DNA of 41,835 nt, from assembly GCA_018302985.1 (NCBI GenBank), contig JAGVZA010000024.1:1-41835 (forward strand). The letters run 5' to 3'. This DNA comes from Candidatus Woesearchaeota archaeon. GTDB taxonomy: Archaea > Nanobdellota > Nanobdellia > SCGC-AAA011-G17 > UBA489. Each line of letters starts with the position of its first letter. Positions within the stretch are counted from its first letter, which is position 1. This document shows, one piece after another, positions 31,373 to 39,817 of the stretch. The notes beneath the pieces were generated by a model. It did no database searches. It was not told the origin of the DNA and was given only the letters and a program-made list of their open reading frames with translations. The position numbers and the translations under genes were made by a program.

Positions 31373-32536
31373 TTAAAGAGGAGCTTTTTTTTCCTGAAAC
31401 TTTTCGACAAGAACATCAATTTTCTTAGACCATGTATTGTTTTGAGCGATATTCTTGCATAGAGCAATAAAACGTTTATTCTTTGCTAAAATAAGGGCTT
31501 TATATAAATTTTGTGCAAATTCTTGATAAGTTTTCGAAGGAAGAATACCGACATATTGTTTCCAGGAAGGGATATCCAAAGTGACGACAGGTTTTCCTAA
31601 AGAAAAAAATTCAAAAAGTTTTACAGGTGAAGCGGCATTTGCTAATGAATCATTCTTAAAAGGAATAAAACAAATATCAAAGCAAGAGAGATAATTTTTT
31701 AACTCAAAATAATCCTTATAACCTAAATTAAAAACATTTTCTGATTGCTTTATCTTTGATAGAAAAGAACCATCGCCAAGAAATACAAAGTTTAAGTCTC
31801 TACAGACATCTGTTAAGTAGTTAATGAGATCGTAATCCAACCATTTGCCAAAAGATCCATAAAAACCAACAATAGGTTTTTTATTAAGAAACACTTTTTC
31901 CATATCTTTTGGTTTTCTATAGGGTGGTTTAAAATCAGATAAAGTAACGCCATTCGAAACAAGAAGAGCATCAGATCTATCTTTTTTCAGTTCTTCATGA
32001 AGTCTTGGGGAAACTGATGCAACTATATTCGCTTGTCGAATTAGACGGTGATGTAATTTTTCTAGACGGGTAATATCTTCACCAAAGATATTTAGATCAT
32101 CAACATAATCATAAAAGACAAATTTTGTTTGAAAAAGTTTTAAATACCTATAACAATTTGGAGAAATTAGGTATATGATAGGATTTGTGAGGTTTTTAAG
32201 ATATAAAACATTATTGCAAAGATAAATATTTTCTTGCACCTCCTTAAGTTCAAAATTATTATGACTAAAAAAAGGTGTACAAAAAATACAAGTAAACCCA
32301 CGTTTAGATAACTCTACTAAGAAATGTTGTGGTCTTTGAAAGAAAAGGTCCCATTCTAAAATTGGAAGAAAGACTAAGATGGGCTTTTTATCTTTTAATG
32401 TTGAAGTAATGATAAATTGTATATTCTTATTAAAAGAAAGATTCTCCAAAATAAAATAGTAGAAAGGCCTAAATAACAATCTTAGTTTATATGGAATAAT
32501 TTTCTTTAATATGATGTGGTAAAGAGGTTCTTTCAT
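31373..32536 (-). CDS. Glycosyltransferase, GT-B fold (TuaH-like/GT4 type)
   Basis: A 387-residue enzyme with a two-Rossmann layout. The N-terminal part has DLFFQRPQHFLVELSKRG and FVFYDYVDDLNIF, which recall TuaH-like surface glycan transferases. The C-terminal domain has KPIVGFYGSFGKWLDYDLI, FIPFKNDSLANAASPVKLFEF (nucleotide-binding E-x7-E-like region) and FSLGKPVVTLD. It probably adds a sugar to the exported glycan. It is the last gene of the permease-ATPase-methyltransferase-GT run, overlapping the methyltransferase by four bases. Confidence 0.85.
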   Translation of the reverse strand: MKEPLYHIILKKIIPYKLRLLFRPFYYFILENLSFNKNIQFIITSTLKDKKPILVFLPILEWDLFFQRPQHFLVELSKRGFTCIFCTPFFSHNNFELKEVQENIYLCNNVLYLKNLTNPIIYLISPNCYRYLKLFQTKFVFYDYVDDLNIFGEDITRLEKLHHRLIRQANIVASVSPRLHEELKKDRSDALLVSNGVTLSDFKPPYRKPKDMEKVFLNKKPIVGFYGSFGKWLDYDLINYLTDVCRDLNFVFLGDGSFLSKIKQSENVFNLGYKDYFELKNYLSCFDICFIPFKNDSLANAASPVKLFEFFSLGKPVVTLDIPSWKQYVGILPSKTYQEFAQNLYKALILAKNKRFIALCKNIAQNNTWSKKIDVLVEKFQEKKAPL

Positions 32537-33411
32537 TTTTTTGTTGCATACACAATCATAGTATGACCAAAATTTAATTTCTTTAATAAACTACTGAATG
32601 GAATAAATAATCTTCTAGTAATGCCTCTTAAATAGTACTTAGTGGGAAATTTATTGATATAGTATGCAATTATAGCAGGATAACAATAATCATCGTAAGT
32701 TTCAATCTTCAAAAGAGTAAATCCTGACTGTACAAGTAATTGTTTAATAGTATTTGGAGTAAAAAAGTAAAGGTGCTCATGAGAGTTGGTAAATCCAGTC
32801 CATTGCTTTCCATCAAGATAATATTTATATAAATTAGGTGTTGTAATAACTACAAGACCGTCGGAATTTAGTAGAGAGCAAACTTTTTTCATGAGTTGTG
32901 TAGGGCTCTCAACATGTTCAATAACATCGAAAAGAGTTATGAGCTCAAAATGATCTTTAAAATGAACATCCTCAAATTTTTTATTATATACCACTAAATT
33001 CTTTTCTGTTGCTAATTTTGCTGCATAAGAAGAAAGTTCAACGCCATAGCCCACAGCACCATCCCTAGTCATAAGTTGTAAGAAATCGCCAGCGGCACAT
33101 CCTATATCTAAACATTTAGATATCTTCGATTTTAAGATCTTTGAGATTTTTTTCTTCATTATTTGCCAAAACATATTCCCTTGCTGATAACAAAAGTAAT
33201 CTGAATAGCCAATAGTGTTTGTATTATTTTTGAAATAACTTCTCTTCTTATAGATTGAATCTAAATAGCGCTGATCAGGCTTAGGATTAAGATAACAAAA
33301 ACCACAATCTTTACATTGGACTACAGTTTGACCATCATTTCGATCAAAATAGTGATTATAGGCAGAAGAAGCGCAAATATCGCACTGAACAAAAAGAGGT
33401 TTACTTTTCAT
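32533..33411 (-). CDS. Zinc-ribbon SAM-dependent methyltransferase (glycan-associated)
   Basis: A 292-residue protein. The N-terminal zinc ribbon has CDIC and CKDCGFCYLNP, as in sugar C- or O-methyltransferases of surface-glycan clusters. The SAM domain follows with CLDIGCAAGDFLQ (motif I), VEL after motif II, and LITLFDVIEHVESPTQL. I place the start at ATG 33411, which follows the ABC ATPase closely; an earlier in-frame ATG at 33462 would overlap the ATPase by 62 bases. Methylation of the terminal sugar often marks chain ends for Wzm/Wzt export in bacteria; the same here is inference. Confidence 0.85.
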   Translation of the reverse strand: MKSKPLFVQCDICASSAYNHYFDRNDGQTVVQCKDCGFCYLNPKPDQRYLDSIYKKRSYFKNNTNTIGYSDYFCYQQGNMFWQIMKKKISKILKSKISKCLDIGCAAGDFLQLMTRDGAVGYGVELSSYAAKLATEKNLVVYNKKFEDVHFKDHFELITLFDVIEHVESPTQLMKKVCSLLNSDGLVVITTPNLYKYYLDGKQWTGFTNSHEHLYFFTPNTIKQLLVQSGFTLLKIETYDDYCYPAIIAYYINKFPTKYYLRGITRRLFIPFSSLLKKLNFGHTMIVYATKK

Positions 33412-34075
33412 GGTGTAATCGTATAGTTCTATCAGCAAACTTTCGGATAAGCGATTTGTCATGTGATACTAAGAGTATAGTTTTACCTTCTCGTTTGAAT
33501 TTCCTAAATATGCTATAGCATTTTTCTTGAAATGCTTCGTCTCCAACTGCCAATACCTCATCCACTAGCAAAATATCTGCATCCACTTGAATCGCTATAG
33601 AGAACCCTAGTCTTGCAAGCATGCCAGAGCTCAAATTTTTGAGTTTAGTGTCAATAAACCTCTCGAGTTCAGCAAAATGAATAATAGAATCAAATCGTCG
33701 AGCTATCTCTTTTTGTTGAATCCCTAATAAGACGCCATACAGATAAACATTCTCTTTAACTGTCAACTCTCCTTGGAAGCCAACTCCCAATTCCAAAAAA
33801 GGACTTATTTTTCCATGAACAAGAACTCTACCAGTAGTAGGCTGGATAACATTTGCGATAATCTTCAATAATGTACTTTTGCCAGAACCATTAGGACCTA
33901 TTATGCCCAAAAATTCACCTTGTCTGACACGCAAATTAATATTCTTTAAGGCATGAAACCGTTCATAGCAGTGGGTGAGATTGAAAAAACCTAAAAGGTA
34001 AGATTTAATCCCTGCTTTATAATCATGAGGTATTTTAAAAGTTTTACTGACATTCTCCAAAATAATTGCGTCCAT
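33401..34075 (-). CDS. ABC transporter ATPase of a Wzt/TagH-type polysaccharide exporter
   Basis: A 224-residue ATPase with Walker A GPNGSGKST, signature LSSGMLARLGFS and Walker B ILLVDEVLAVGDEAF, which is the wording typical of polysaccharide exporters. The C-terminal carbohydrate-binding domain of some Wzt proteins is absent, so substrate selection may follow the chain-length-independent mode. ATG 34075 overlaps the permease stop (TAATG), indicating tight coupling; a GTG three codons upstream is less likely. Confidence 0.92.
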   Translation of the reverse strand: MDAIILENVSKTFKIPHDYKAGIKSYLLGFFNLTHCYERFHALKNINLRVRQGEFLGIIGPNGSGKSTLLKIIANVIQPTTGRVLVHGKISPFLELGVGFQGELTVKENVYLYGVLLGIQQKEIARRFDSIIHFAELERFIDTKLKNLSSGMLARLGFSIAIQVDADILLVDEVLAVGDEAFQEKCYSIFRKFKREGKTILLVSHDKSLIRKFADRTIRLHHEK

Positions 34076-34830
34076 TAGACCCACTCCGCGAAATACACCG
34101 ACATCTTACGATAAAGGAAATAACCACTAAAGAAAACAACAAGGGAAAAGAGAAGTGAAATAAAGTAAAAATGAAAAGAAAAGATATTCTCTAAAAAAAT
34201 ATTTCTTATGCCTTCCAAAATCAACACAAGAGGATTAAAATAAAAGAAAAATCGATAAGATTCAGGTACTAGTTGTAATGAATAAACTACAGGTGTAAGC
34301 CAAAAAAACAATTGTAACAAAATTCTCCAGATATGCTGAGTATCTATGAAACGTAGATTGAGACCAGCAACAATATAAGATATTCCTAAAGTTAATAAAA
34401 AAAGATTGATGAAAAAAAGTATGCTCAAGAAAGATAAAAAGTGAAGTTCAATTTCACTAAATAAAACAAAGAAAAGAAAGACAATAAAATTAAGCAAGAA
34501 TCCTAAGAAAGTTGTGACATTTGACGCCAAAACTATAACAGTTCTTGGAAAATAGATTTTTTTCATAATATTGGATTTTGTATAAAGGGAAACAAGCGCA
34601 TTAAAGGTAGCTTCATTAAAATACCCCCACAAGATAATGCCTAAAAATAAGAAGAGAGAATAGTTTTCCATCTGGAATCGAACAAAAACGCTAAAGACAA
34701 CGTATAAAATTGCGAAAGTCAGCAAAGGATTCAATAATGACCATAAATATCCTAAAACAGAACCCTGATACTTTAATTTGAAATCAGTCAGAGCAAAGCT
34801 TTTCATTAAATGAAAATAATAGTTATCCAT
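34075..34830 (-). CDS. ABC-2 permease of a Wzm/TagG-type polysaccharide exporter
   Basis: A 251-residue integral membrane protein with six hydrophobic segments. It has the N-terminal amphipathic start FALTDFKLKYQGSVLGYLWS and the family motif LNPLLTFAILYVVFSVF. With the ATPase encoded next it forms a dimeric exporter for lipid-linked glycan. It is the first gene of the run. A palindromic GTTATATAAC 22 bases upstream places the RNA start at or beside the ATG. Confidence 0.92.
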   Translation of the reverse strand: MDNYYFHLMKSFALTDFKLKYQGSVLGYLWSLLNPLLTFAILYVVFSVFVRFQMENYSLFLFLGIILWGYFNEATFNALVSLYTKSNIMKKIYFPRTVIVLASNVTTFLGFLLNFIVFLFFVLFSEIELHFLSFLSILFFINLFLLTLGISYIVAGLNLRFIDTQHIWRILLQLFFWLTPVVYSLQLVPESYRFFFYFNPLVLILEGIRNIFLENIFSFHFYFISLLFSLVVFFSGYFLYRKMSVYFAEWV

Positions 34831-34851
34831 AAGAATACTACTAAAAGAAGA

Positions 34852-34861
34852 GTTATATAAC
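34852..34861 (-). promoter_or_regulatory. Palindromic TATA element for the glycan exporter operon
   Basis: GTTATATAAC is centred 26 bases before the permease start, predicting a leaderless transcript. Pilin 2 diverges from here, with its own TTTAAAAA near 34891-34898. Confidence 0.45.
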
Positions 34862-34930
34862 TTTTGTCATTCTGGAGTGTTAAGAGTATCTTTAAAAAGG
34901 TGTAATAACTCTTAATCAAAGGTGAAAAGA

Positions 34931-35605
34931 GTGAAAAAAAGAGGGCAGGCAGCCATGGAGTTCTTGATGACTTATGGTTGGGCATTATTAGTAGTGTTAA
35001 TTGCGATTGGTGCATTAGCATTCTTCGGAGTATTAAACCCTGCAAAGTTCTTACCTCAAGCCTGTATCTTCGGGCCTGGATTTGCATGTGAGGATTTTAA
35101 AATTACTGCAAGTGATAAAATTATATCTTTAAATGTAAGAAATGGATTGGGAAGAGATCTTGATACATTTTTTGTGTATATAGATAAAAAAACATATAAT
35201 GGAAATGAAGTGTGTGGTGGTATAACTGGCGTTGTTGCTTTGCCATTGACTCCCCCTCTTGATACTCTTTACCCTTCTTTTAAAGACGGAAGTGTAAGAG
35301 CTTTAACGTCTGAGCGAGATGGAGTTCTATTTGATGGTGGGGAAGAAGGTATTAATTGTGATATTGCTAGTCCATATATCGTTCAAAACTGTTGCAGTAC
35401 TAATGGTATAGGTATTGCGGCCTGTCAAAGCGCAACTTGTGTCTGTGCAGATAATGGAGAGGGGTTTAACTGTGCCCTCTCTTCGTCACCACTACCTGCA
35501 AAAGCAGGACAAAGGTTTAATCAAGATATAGTCATAGTCTACAGAGAAAGAGGTTCTTCTATCCTTCATCAACGTATAGGTCGTATGACCACATCTACAG
35601 AGTAA
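34931..35605 (+). CDS. Class III signal-peptide pilin (pilin 2)
   Basis: A 224-residue pilin paralogue. The leader KKRGQAAMEFL has the G|Q cleavage site and Glu at +5, then the same hydrophobic helix as pilin 1. I chose GTG 34931 because AAAGGTGA lies about five bases upstream; GTG 34922 is possible if the mRNA is leaderless. After the shared PGFAC-x-DFK segment the head diverges and is longer, with about 11 Cys including NCCSTNG and CQSATCVC, so it is likely disulphide-rich. DUF192 follows three bases after the stop. Confidence 0.85.
   Translation: MKKRGQAAMEFLMTYGWALLVVLIAIGALAFFGVLNPAKFLPQACIFGPGFACEDFKITASDKIISLNVRNGLGRDLDTFFVYIDKKTYNGNEVCGGITGVVALPLTPPLDTLYPSFKDGSVRALTSERDGVLFDGGEEGINCDIASPYIVQNCCSTNGIGIAACQSATCVCADNGEGFNCALSSSPLPAKAGQRFNQDIVIVYRERGSSILHQRIGRMTTSTE
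34946..35055 (+). repeat. Duplicated pilin 5' segment, copy 2
   Basis: Second copy of the 110-base segment at 25170-25279, about 87% identical by hand count and without gaps. The copies lie 9.7 kb apart in the same orientation and flank the STT3-like and glycan genes, so recombination between them could delete the whole block. Confidence 0.8.
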
Positions 35606-35608
35606 GAG

Positions 35609-35971
35609 ATGTCTTTGTTGGTAAATATTTATAGTGGGAAAAAACAACTAGTTAAAGCAAAAGTCTGTCAGAATATCTTATTGCTTGCTAAGGGCTTGCG
35701 TTTCTCAGCTCCTTTAAAGAAAAATGAAGGTTTGCTCTTAGCTTCCAAAAAAGAAGATCTTGCAGCCATAGATATGTTCTTCGTCTTCTTTTCTATTGAT
35801 GTGCTTTGGCTGGATAAGAACAAAAAGATTATGCATATTGTCAGAAATGTAAAACCTTTCACACCTTATGTTGCTCCACCAAAAAAAGCGCAGTATATTC
35901 TAGAATGTCAGGCTAACTCTACAGGCAAATTAAAGATCAAAGACAAGCTTTCTTTCGTCATCCACCAGTAA
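35609..35971 (+). CDS. DUF192 family protein
   Basis: A 120-residue protein following the DUF192 pattern: an early G-L-R-F segment (AKGLRFSAPL), LLLASK, then FVFFSIDVLWLDKNKKIMHI in the place of the F-W-M-K-N-T strand, KPFTPY and QYILECQANSTGKLKIKD. The fold is a small beta barrel of unknown function, often secreted or periplasmic elsewhere; no signal peptide is present here. It starts three bases after the pilin 2 stop, so it is co-transcribed with a pilin, which is the only clue to its role. Confidence 0.72.
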   Translation: MSLLVNIYSGKKQLVKAKVCQNILLLAKGLRFSAPLKKNEGLLLASKKEDLAAIDMFFVFFSIDVLWLDKNKKIMHIVRNVKPFTPYVAPPKKAQYILECQANSTGKLKIKDKLSFVIHQ

Positions 35972-36002
35972 GTTTAAAAGTGAAGAAAACTCACAAGAAA
36001 CT

Positions 36003-36920
36003 ATGGGAATTATAGAGGTGAAGAATCTAACAAAGAGATTTAAAGATCATGTTATTCTTGATAATGTTAACTTAGACATTCCAGAAAATAAGATTTTAGG
36101 TATTATTGGTATCAATGGATCGGGAAAAACTACTTTACTCAAAACTATTATTGGATTCTACAAAGTCAACAGAGGAGAGATCTTCTACAGGGGAAAAAGA
36201 ATAAATAAAGTGTCTCGGTCAATGAAAAAAGAATTCGGGTACACCAGTCAGGACAGTTCATTCTACAATAAATTAACAGTCAAGGAAAATATGTATTATT
36301 TTGGCACCTTATATGGACTATCGCACAAAGATGTAAAAAATAACACCAAAGAAATCCTGCAGTTCGTAGAATTAGAGGAAGTCAAAAATACCTTAGCGCA
36401 GAATCTTTCCGGAGGTATGCAGAGAAGATTGGATTTAGCTTGTTCCATGATCCATAAGCCGCGTGTCCTCATTTTAGACGAGCCAACTGAAGATCTAGAT
36501 CCCTCATTAAGAAGAGATATTGTCAATGTTATTAAAAAGATCAATAAGCAGGGAACAACAGTTATTATCACTTCACATTTGTTGGAAGATGTGGAAAACT
36601 TATGTGATATCATTGCCGTACTCCACGAACATAAAGTAATGCATATTGGATCTGTAGAAGACTTGAGAAAATTATACGGCAAGCAAGAGGAAATCCATGT
36701 AGAGATAGAGTCAGCTAATTATGACAGGATCATCCAGTTTGCTAATTTAAAGGACTATGAAAAAGAAGAAAATAAATTAATTGTCTACACAGCTGAAGCT
36801 GAAAAGACTTTGCACATGATTTTGCATATTATAGAAAATGACAAAGAGAGATTAGTCTATGCGGATATTAGAAAGCCAAGCTTAGGAGAAGTCTTCAAGG
36901 CTTTGACCAAGAAAAAATGA
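36003..36920 (+). CDS. ABC-2 type transporter ATPase
   Basis: A 305-residue ATPase with Walker A GINGSGKTT, Q-loop SQDSSF, signature LSGGMQRRL, Walker B VLILDEPTEDLDP and the H-loop TSHLLED. About 80 C-terminal residues form the regulatory extension common to DrrA/NatA-like exporters. Its stop overlaps the permease start (ATGA), so the two are translated together as one exporter. The substrate is unknown. Confidence 0.93.
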   Translation: MGIIEVKNLTKRFKDHVILDNVNLDIPENKILGIIGINGSGKTTLLKTIIGFYKVNRGEIFYRGKRINKVSRSMKKEFGYTSQDSSFYNKLTVKENMYYFGTLYGLSHKDVKNNTKEILQFVELEEVKNTLAQNLSGGMQRRLDLACSMIHKPRVLILDEPTEDLDPSLRRDIVNVIKKINKQGTTVIITSHLLEDVENLCDIIAVLHEHKVMHIGSVEDLRKLYGKQEEIHVEIESANYDRIIQFANLKDYEKEENKLIVYTAEAEKTLHMILHIIENDKERLVYADIRKPSLGEVFKALTKKK

Positions 36921-38437
36921 AAAAAATTCTAGCAATCATGGGGAAAAATTTCAAGCTCTTGACAAGAAGCAAGAGTTCTGCTTTGATTATAGTCTTAGGT
37001 CCCTTGCTCTTAATTATGCTCATCGGCGCTGCATTTAATACTGCAAATGTTTATGGAGTTCGTATAGGGACCTATTCTCCAAGTTACAGCGCCTTAAGTA
37101 ATTCCTTAGTTGATGAATTAGGGAAGAAAAAGTTCACAGTCCAGAAAATAGAATCGCAGGAAGCTTGTGTAGAAGGTATTAAACGAGGTATTATTCACGT
37201 TTGTACTCTGTTTCCAGCAGATCTCTCCTTGAAAGAGGGCGGAGATATTGTCTTTTATGTGGATAATTCAAGAATGAATTTAGTCTATATGGTATTGGAT
37301 GCATTAAATACTGTCATTGGCACCAAAACAAAAGAAATTTCCACGCAATTGACAAAGGGAATTCTAGATACTATTGATCAGATCGATAAGGAAGTAACAG
37401 ATAAAAGCAGTTTAGTTAACTCATTAGCAACAGACAATGAAGATATCAACAATAGGATCAACACCATTATAAAAAATGTGCAGGAAATTGACACAGAATT
37501 TTCCATAGCATTGCCGGGTCTAGACATCTTTGAAGAAATGGCTCAAAATAATGATTCAGTCAATGAAGAAGTCAGAACTGCTGTAGATAAAATAAAAAAA
37601 GAACTCGATGAAATTGATTTACAATTCAAAACTATAATCGGAGCAAAAGAACAAACCTTGCTCAGTGCCAATAATATTAAGACAACCTTAGCCAGCGACT
37701 TTAGTTACATTAATGCTATTGATAATAGTATAGGTAAGATCAGTGGTGAAATCAGAAAAGTGAAATCTACCAGTGTAGGAAAAATAGTTTCTCCTTTGTC
37801 GACAAAAATTGAGCCAGTGATTTCAGAAAAAACGCAGTTAAATTATGTATTCCCAACTTTAATGATTCTCATCGTAATGTTTGTCAGCATGATGCTAGCT
37901 TCGACCTTAGAGATTACAGAAAAAACAAGTCGTGTCTATCTCAAGAACTTCATTACGCCTACATCCTACTTAACCTTCTTAATAAGTAATTTCATAACAA
38001 ATATTTTAGTAGTACTGGTTCAGTTAACAGTTATTTTTGGAGTGGCTTTCTACTTCTTCAAAGAACATTTGCTGGCTACAATCGGAAGTATGTATCTAGT
38101 TTTAGTGCTCATTACAACTGTCTTTATCTTGTTAGGAATGATTATTGGAAGCATCTTTAAGTCAGAAGAAACTGGTACTATCGCAACCATATCTATAGGA
38201 TTTGTCTTCCTGTTTTTCTCTTCCAGCATCTTGCCTATTGAAACATTGCCTAATCTCATTAGAACTATTGCCTCCTTCAATCCCTTTTTCATGGGAGAAA
38301 CGTTAATTAACAAGATTTTGCTCTTCCAATTGCCACTTACACTCTTTACGCAAACGTTATATATCCTTAGTGGATACATCCTCGGATTGATGATAATGCT
38401 CATAATCGTAAAAAGACTAACCAAAAGGAGTTTCTAA
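36917..38437 (+). CDS. ABC-2 type permease with large extracellular domain
   Basis: A 506-residue permease with one N-terminal membrane segment (about 20-38), a roughly 270-residue extracellular region and then five to six membrane segments from about residue 312. The outside region is partly helical with coiled-coil character (residues about 145-290, rich in I-D-N-x-I and EIDLQF repeats). This YhgE/NatB-like shape is common in exporters of drugs or lipids. The stop overlaps the RNase J start by one base (TAATG). Confidence 0.87.
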   Translation: MKKILAIMGKNFKLLTRSKSSALIIVLGPLLLIMLIGAAFNTANVYGVRIGTYSPSYSALSNSLVDELGKKKFTVQKIESQEACVEGIKRGIIHVCTLFPADLSLKEGGDIVFYVDNSRMNLVYMVLDALNTVIGTKTKEISTQLTKGILDTIDQIDKEVTDKSSLVNSLATDNEDINNRINTIIKNVQEIDTEFSIALPGLDIFEEMAQNNDSVNEEVRTAVDKIKKELDEIDLQFKTIIGAKEQTLLSANNIKTTLASDFSYINAIDNSIGKISGEIRKVKSTSVGKIVSPLSTKIEPVISEKTQLNYVFPTLMILIVMFVSMMLASTLEITEKTSRVYLKNFITPTSYLTFLISNFITNILVVLVQLTVIFGVAFYFFKEHLLATIGSMYLVLVLITTVFILLGMIIGSIFKSEETGTIATISIGFVFLFFSSSILPIETLPNLIRTIASFNPFFMGETLINKILLFQLPLTLFTQTLYILSGYILGLMIMLIIVKRLTKRSF

Positions 38438-39774
38438 TGGAGACTAAGCTAGCAGCTATAGGTGGATATAGTGAAGTAGGGAAAAATATGTCTGCTTTCA
38501 AGATAGGAGATGAAGCAGTCTTACTAGACATGGGTTTCTATTTGCCAGTTATTGTAGATTTCGAAGAAGAAGGCAATGATCGTTCTTCCTTGTCCACAGA
38601 GCAAATGCAAAAAATGGGCGCGATTCCAAATGATACTATTGTAAGCTCATGGAGAAATAATGTTAAAGGAATCCTCTGTAGTCATGCTCACTTAGATCAC
38701 ACTGGTGCTGTTCCTTATCTAGCTCCAAGATATAATGCTCCTGTTATTGGAACTCCCTTCACCTTGGAAGTGTTAAAAACTATGGCGCATAGCGAAGGCC
38801 TTCCGTTGAAGAATAAATATCTCCCTTTGAATACTGGTTCTAAATATAGAATATCAAAAAATATAGAAGTAGAATTGATTAATGTCACGCATTCTACACC
38901 TCAAACAGCAATCATCGCAGTGCACACTCCTCAAGGAGTTCTAGTCTACACAAATGATTTCAAATTTGATAATGATCCAGTCATTGGAAAAAAGCCAGAT
39001 TATGAGCGTCTCAAGCAATTAGGAAAAGAAGAACGAGTTTTAGGAGTCATCGTAGATTCTCTCTATTCTGGTGCTGCACAAAAAACACCAAGTGAGCGTG
39101 TTGCTAGGGAGATGCTCAAAGATGTCATGCTCGGTACTGAAAATCATAACAACCCAATGATAATTACTTGTTTTGCTTCGCACATTGCTCGATTAAGAAG
39201 TATTATTGACTTTGGTCAAAAGTTAAACAGAAAAGTAGTCATGCTCGGTCGCAGTATGCAAAAATATGCTTCAGCAGCAGAAAAAGTAAATATAGTTAAA
39301 TATTCCAAAGAAGCAGAAATTGTTGCTGGCGCAGATAGAATCAAGAAAAAATTATCCAAAATGGAAAAAGAAGGTCTCAATAACTATCTCATTATTTGTA
39401 CTGGTGGTCAAGGCGAGCCTAATTCAGTCTTAAGTAAGATGTTAAACAATGTCTACCCTTTCTATTTCAATCAGGAAGACACTATGATTTTCTCCAATCG
39501 TATTATTCCAGTCGAACCCAATATCACAAACAGAGGTCGTATGGAAGATAAGTTGAAAAAGTTTGGTGTGCGTATCTACAAAGACATTCACGTCTCAGGT
39601 CATGGTTCTAGAGAAGACATTCGCGATTTAATCAATATGCTGAACCCAGAACATGTCATCCCATCCCATGGTCATCATAAACTTACAGCTCCTACTGCAG
39701 AATTAGCTACTGAAATGGGTTTCCAGAAGAAAGAAATTCACCAGATGAAAAACGGCGATACTATTACGTTCTAA
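38437..39774 (+). CDS. rnj: Ribonuclease J, archaeal type
   Basis: A 445-residue metallo-beta-lactamase/beta-CASP nuclease, with 5'-3' exonuclease activity in characterised archaeal members. It has IGGYSEVGKNM at the N-terminus, the zinc motif SHAHLDHTG near residue 87, a further His in NVTHSTPQ, YTNDFKFD, the beta-CASP segment TCFASHIARLRSI and the end motifs VSGHGSREDIRD and IPSHGHH. It lacks the long C-terminal domain of bacterial RNase J, as usual in archaea. Its start overlaps the ABC permease stop. Confidence 0.95.
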   Translation: METKLAAIGGYSEVGKNMSAFKIGDEAVLLDMGFYLPVIVDFEEEGNDRSSLSTEQMQKMGAIPNDTIVSSWRNNVKGILCSHAHLDHTGAVPYLAPRYNAPVIGTPFTLEVLKTMAHSEGLPLKNKYLPLNTGSKYRISKNIEVELINVTHSTPQTAIIAVHTPQGVLVYTNDFKFDNDPVIGKKPDYERLKQLGKEERVLGVIVDSLYSGAAQKTPSERVAREMLKDVMLGTENHNNPMIITCFASHIARLRSIIDFGQKLNRKVVMLGRSMQKYASAAEKVNIVKYSKEAEIVAGADRIKKKLSKMEKEGLNNYLIICTGGQGEPNSVLSKMLNNVYPFYFNQEDTMIFSNRIIPVEPNITNRGRMEDKLKKFGVRIYKDIHVSGHGSREDIRDLINMLNPEHVIPSHGHHKLTAPTAELATEMGFQKKEIHQMKNGDTITF

Positions 39775-39788
39775 GGCTCAAATATACC

Positions 39789-39796
39789 TTTAAATA
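39789..39796 (+). promoter_or_regulatory. TATA box for the ECF transporter genes
   Basis: TTTAAATA is centred about 25 bases before the ecfT ATG at 39818, so transcription should begin at or next to the start codon (leaderless). Confidence 0.5.
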
Positions 39797-39817
39797 TACT
39801 GAAGCAAGAGAAAGAAT

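Noticed and set aside
34806-35087. Minus-strand open frame opposite pilin 2, similar to one opposite pilin 1 (25123-25311)
   Set aside because: The similarity only mirrors the conserved pilin DNA on the other strand. It overlaps the permease start and has no promoter of its own.
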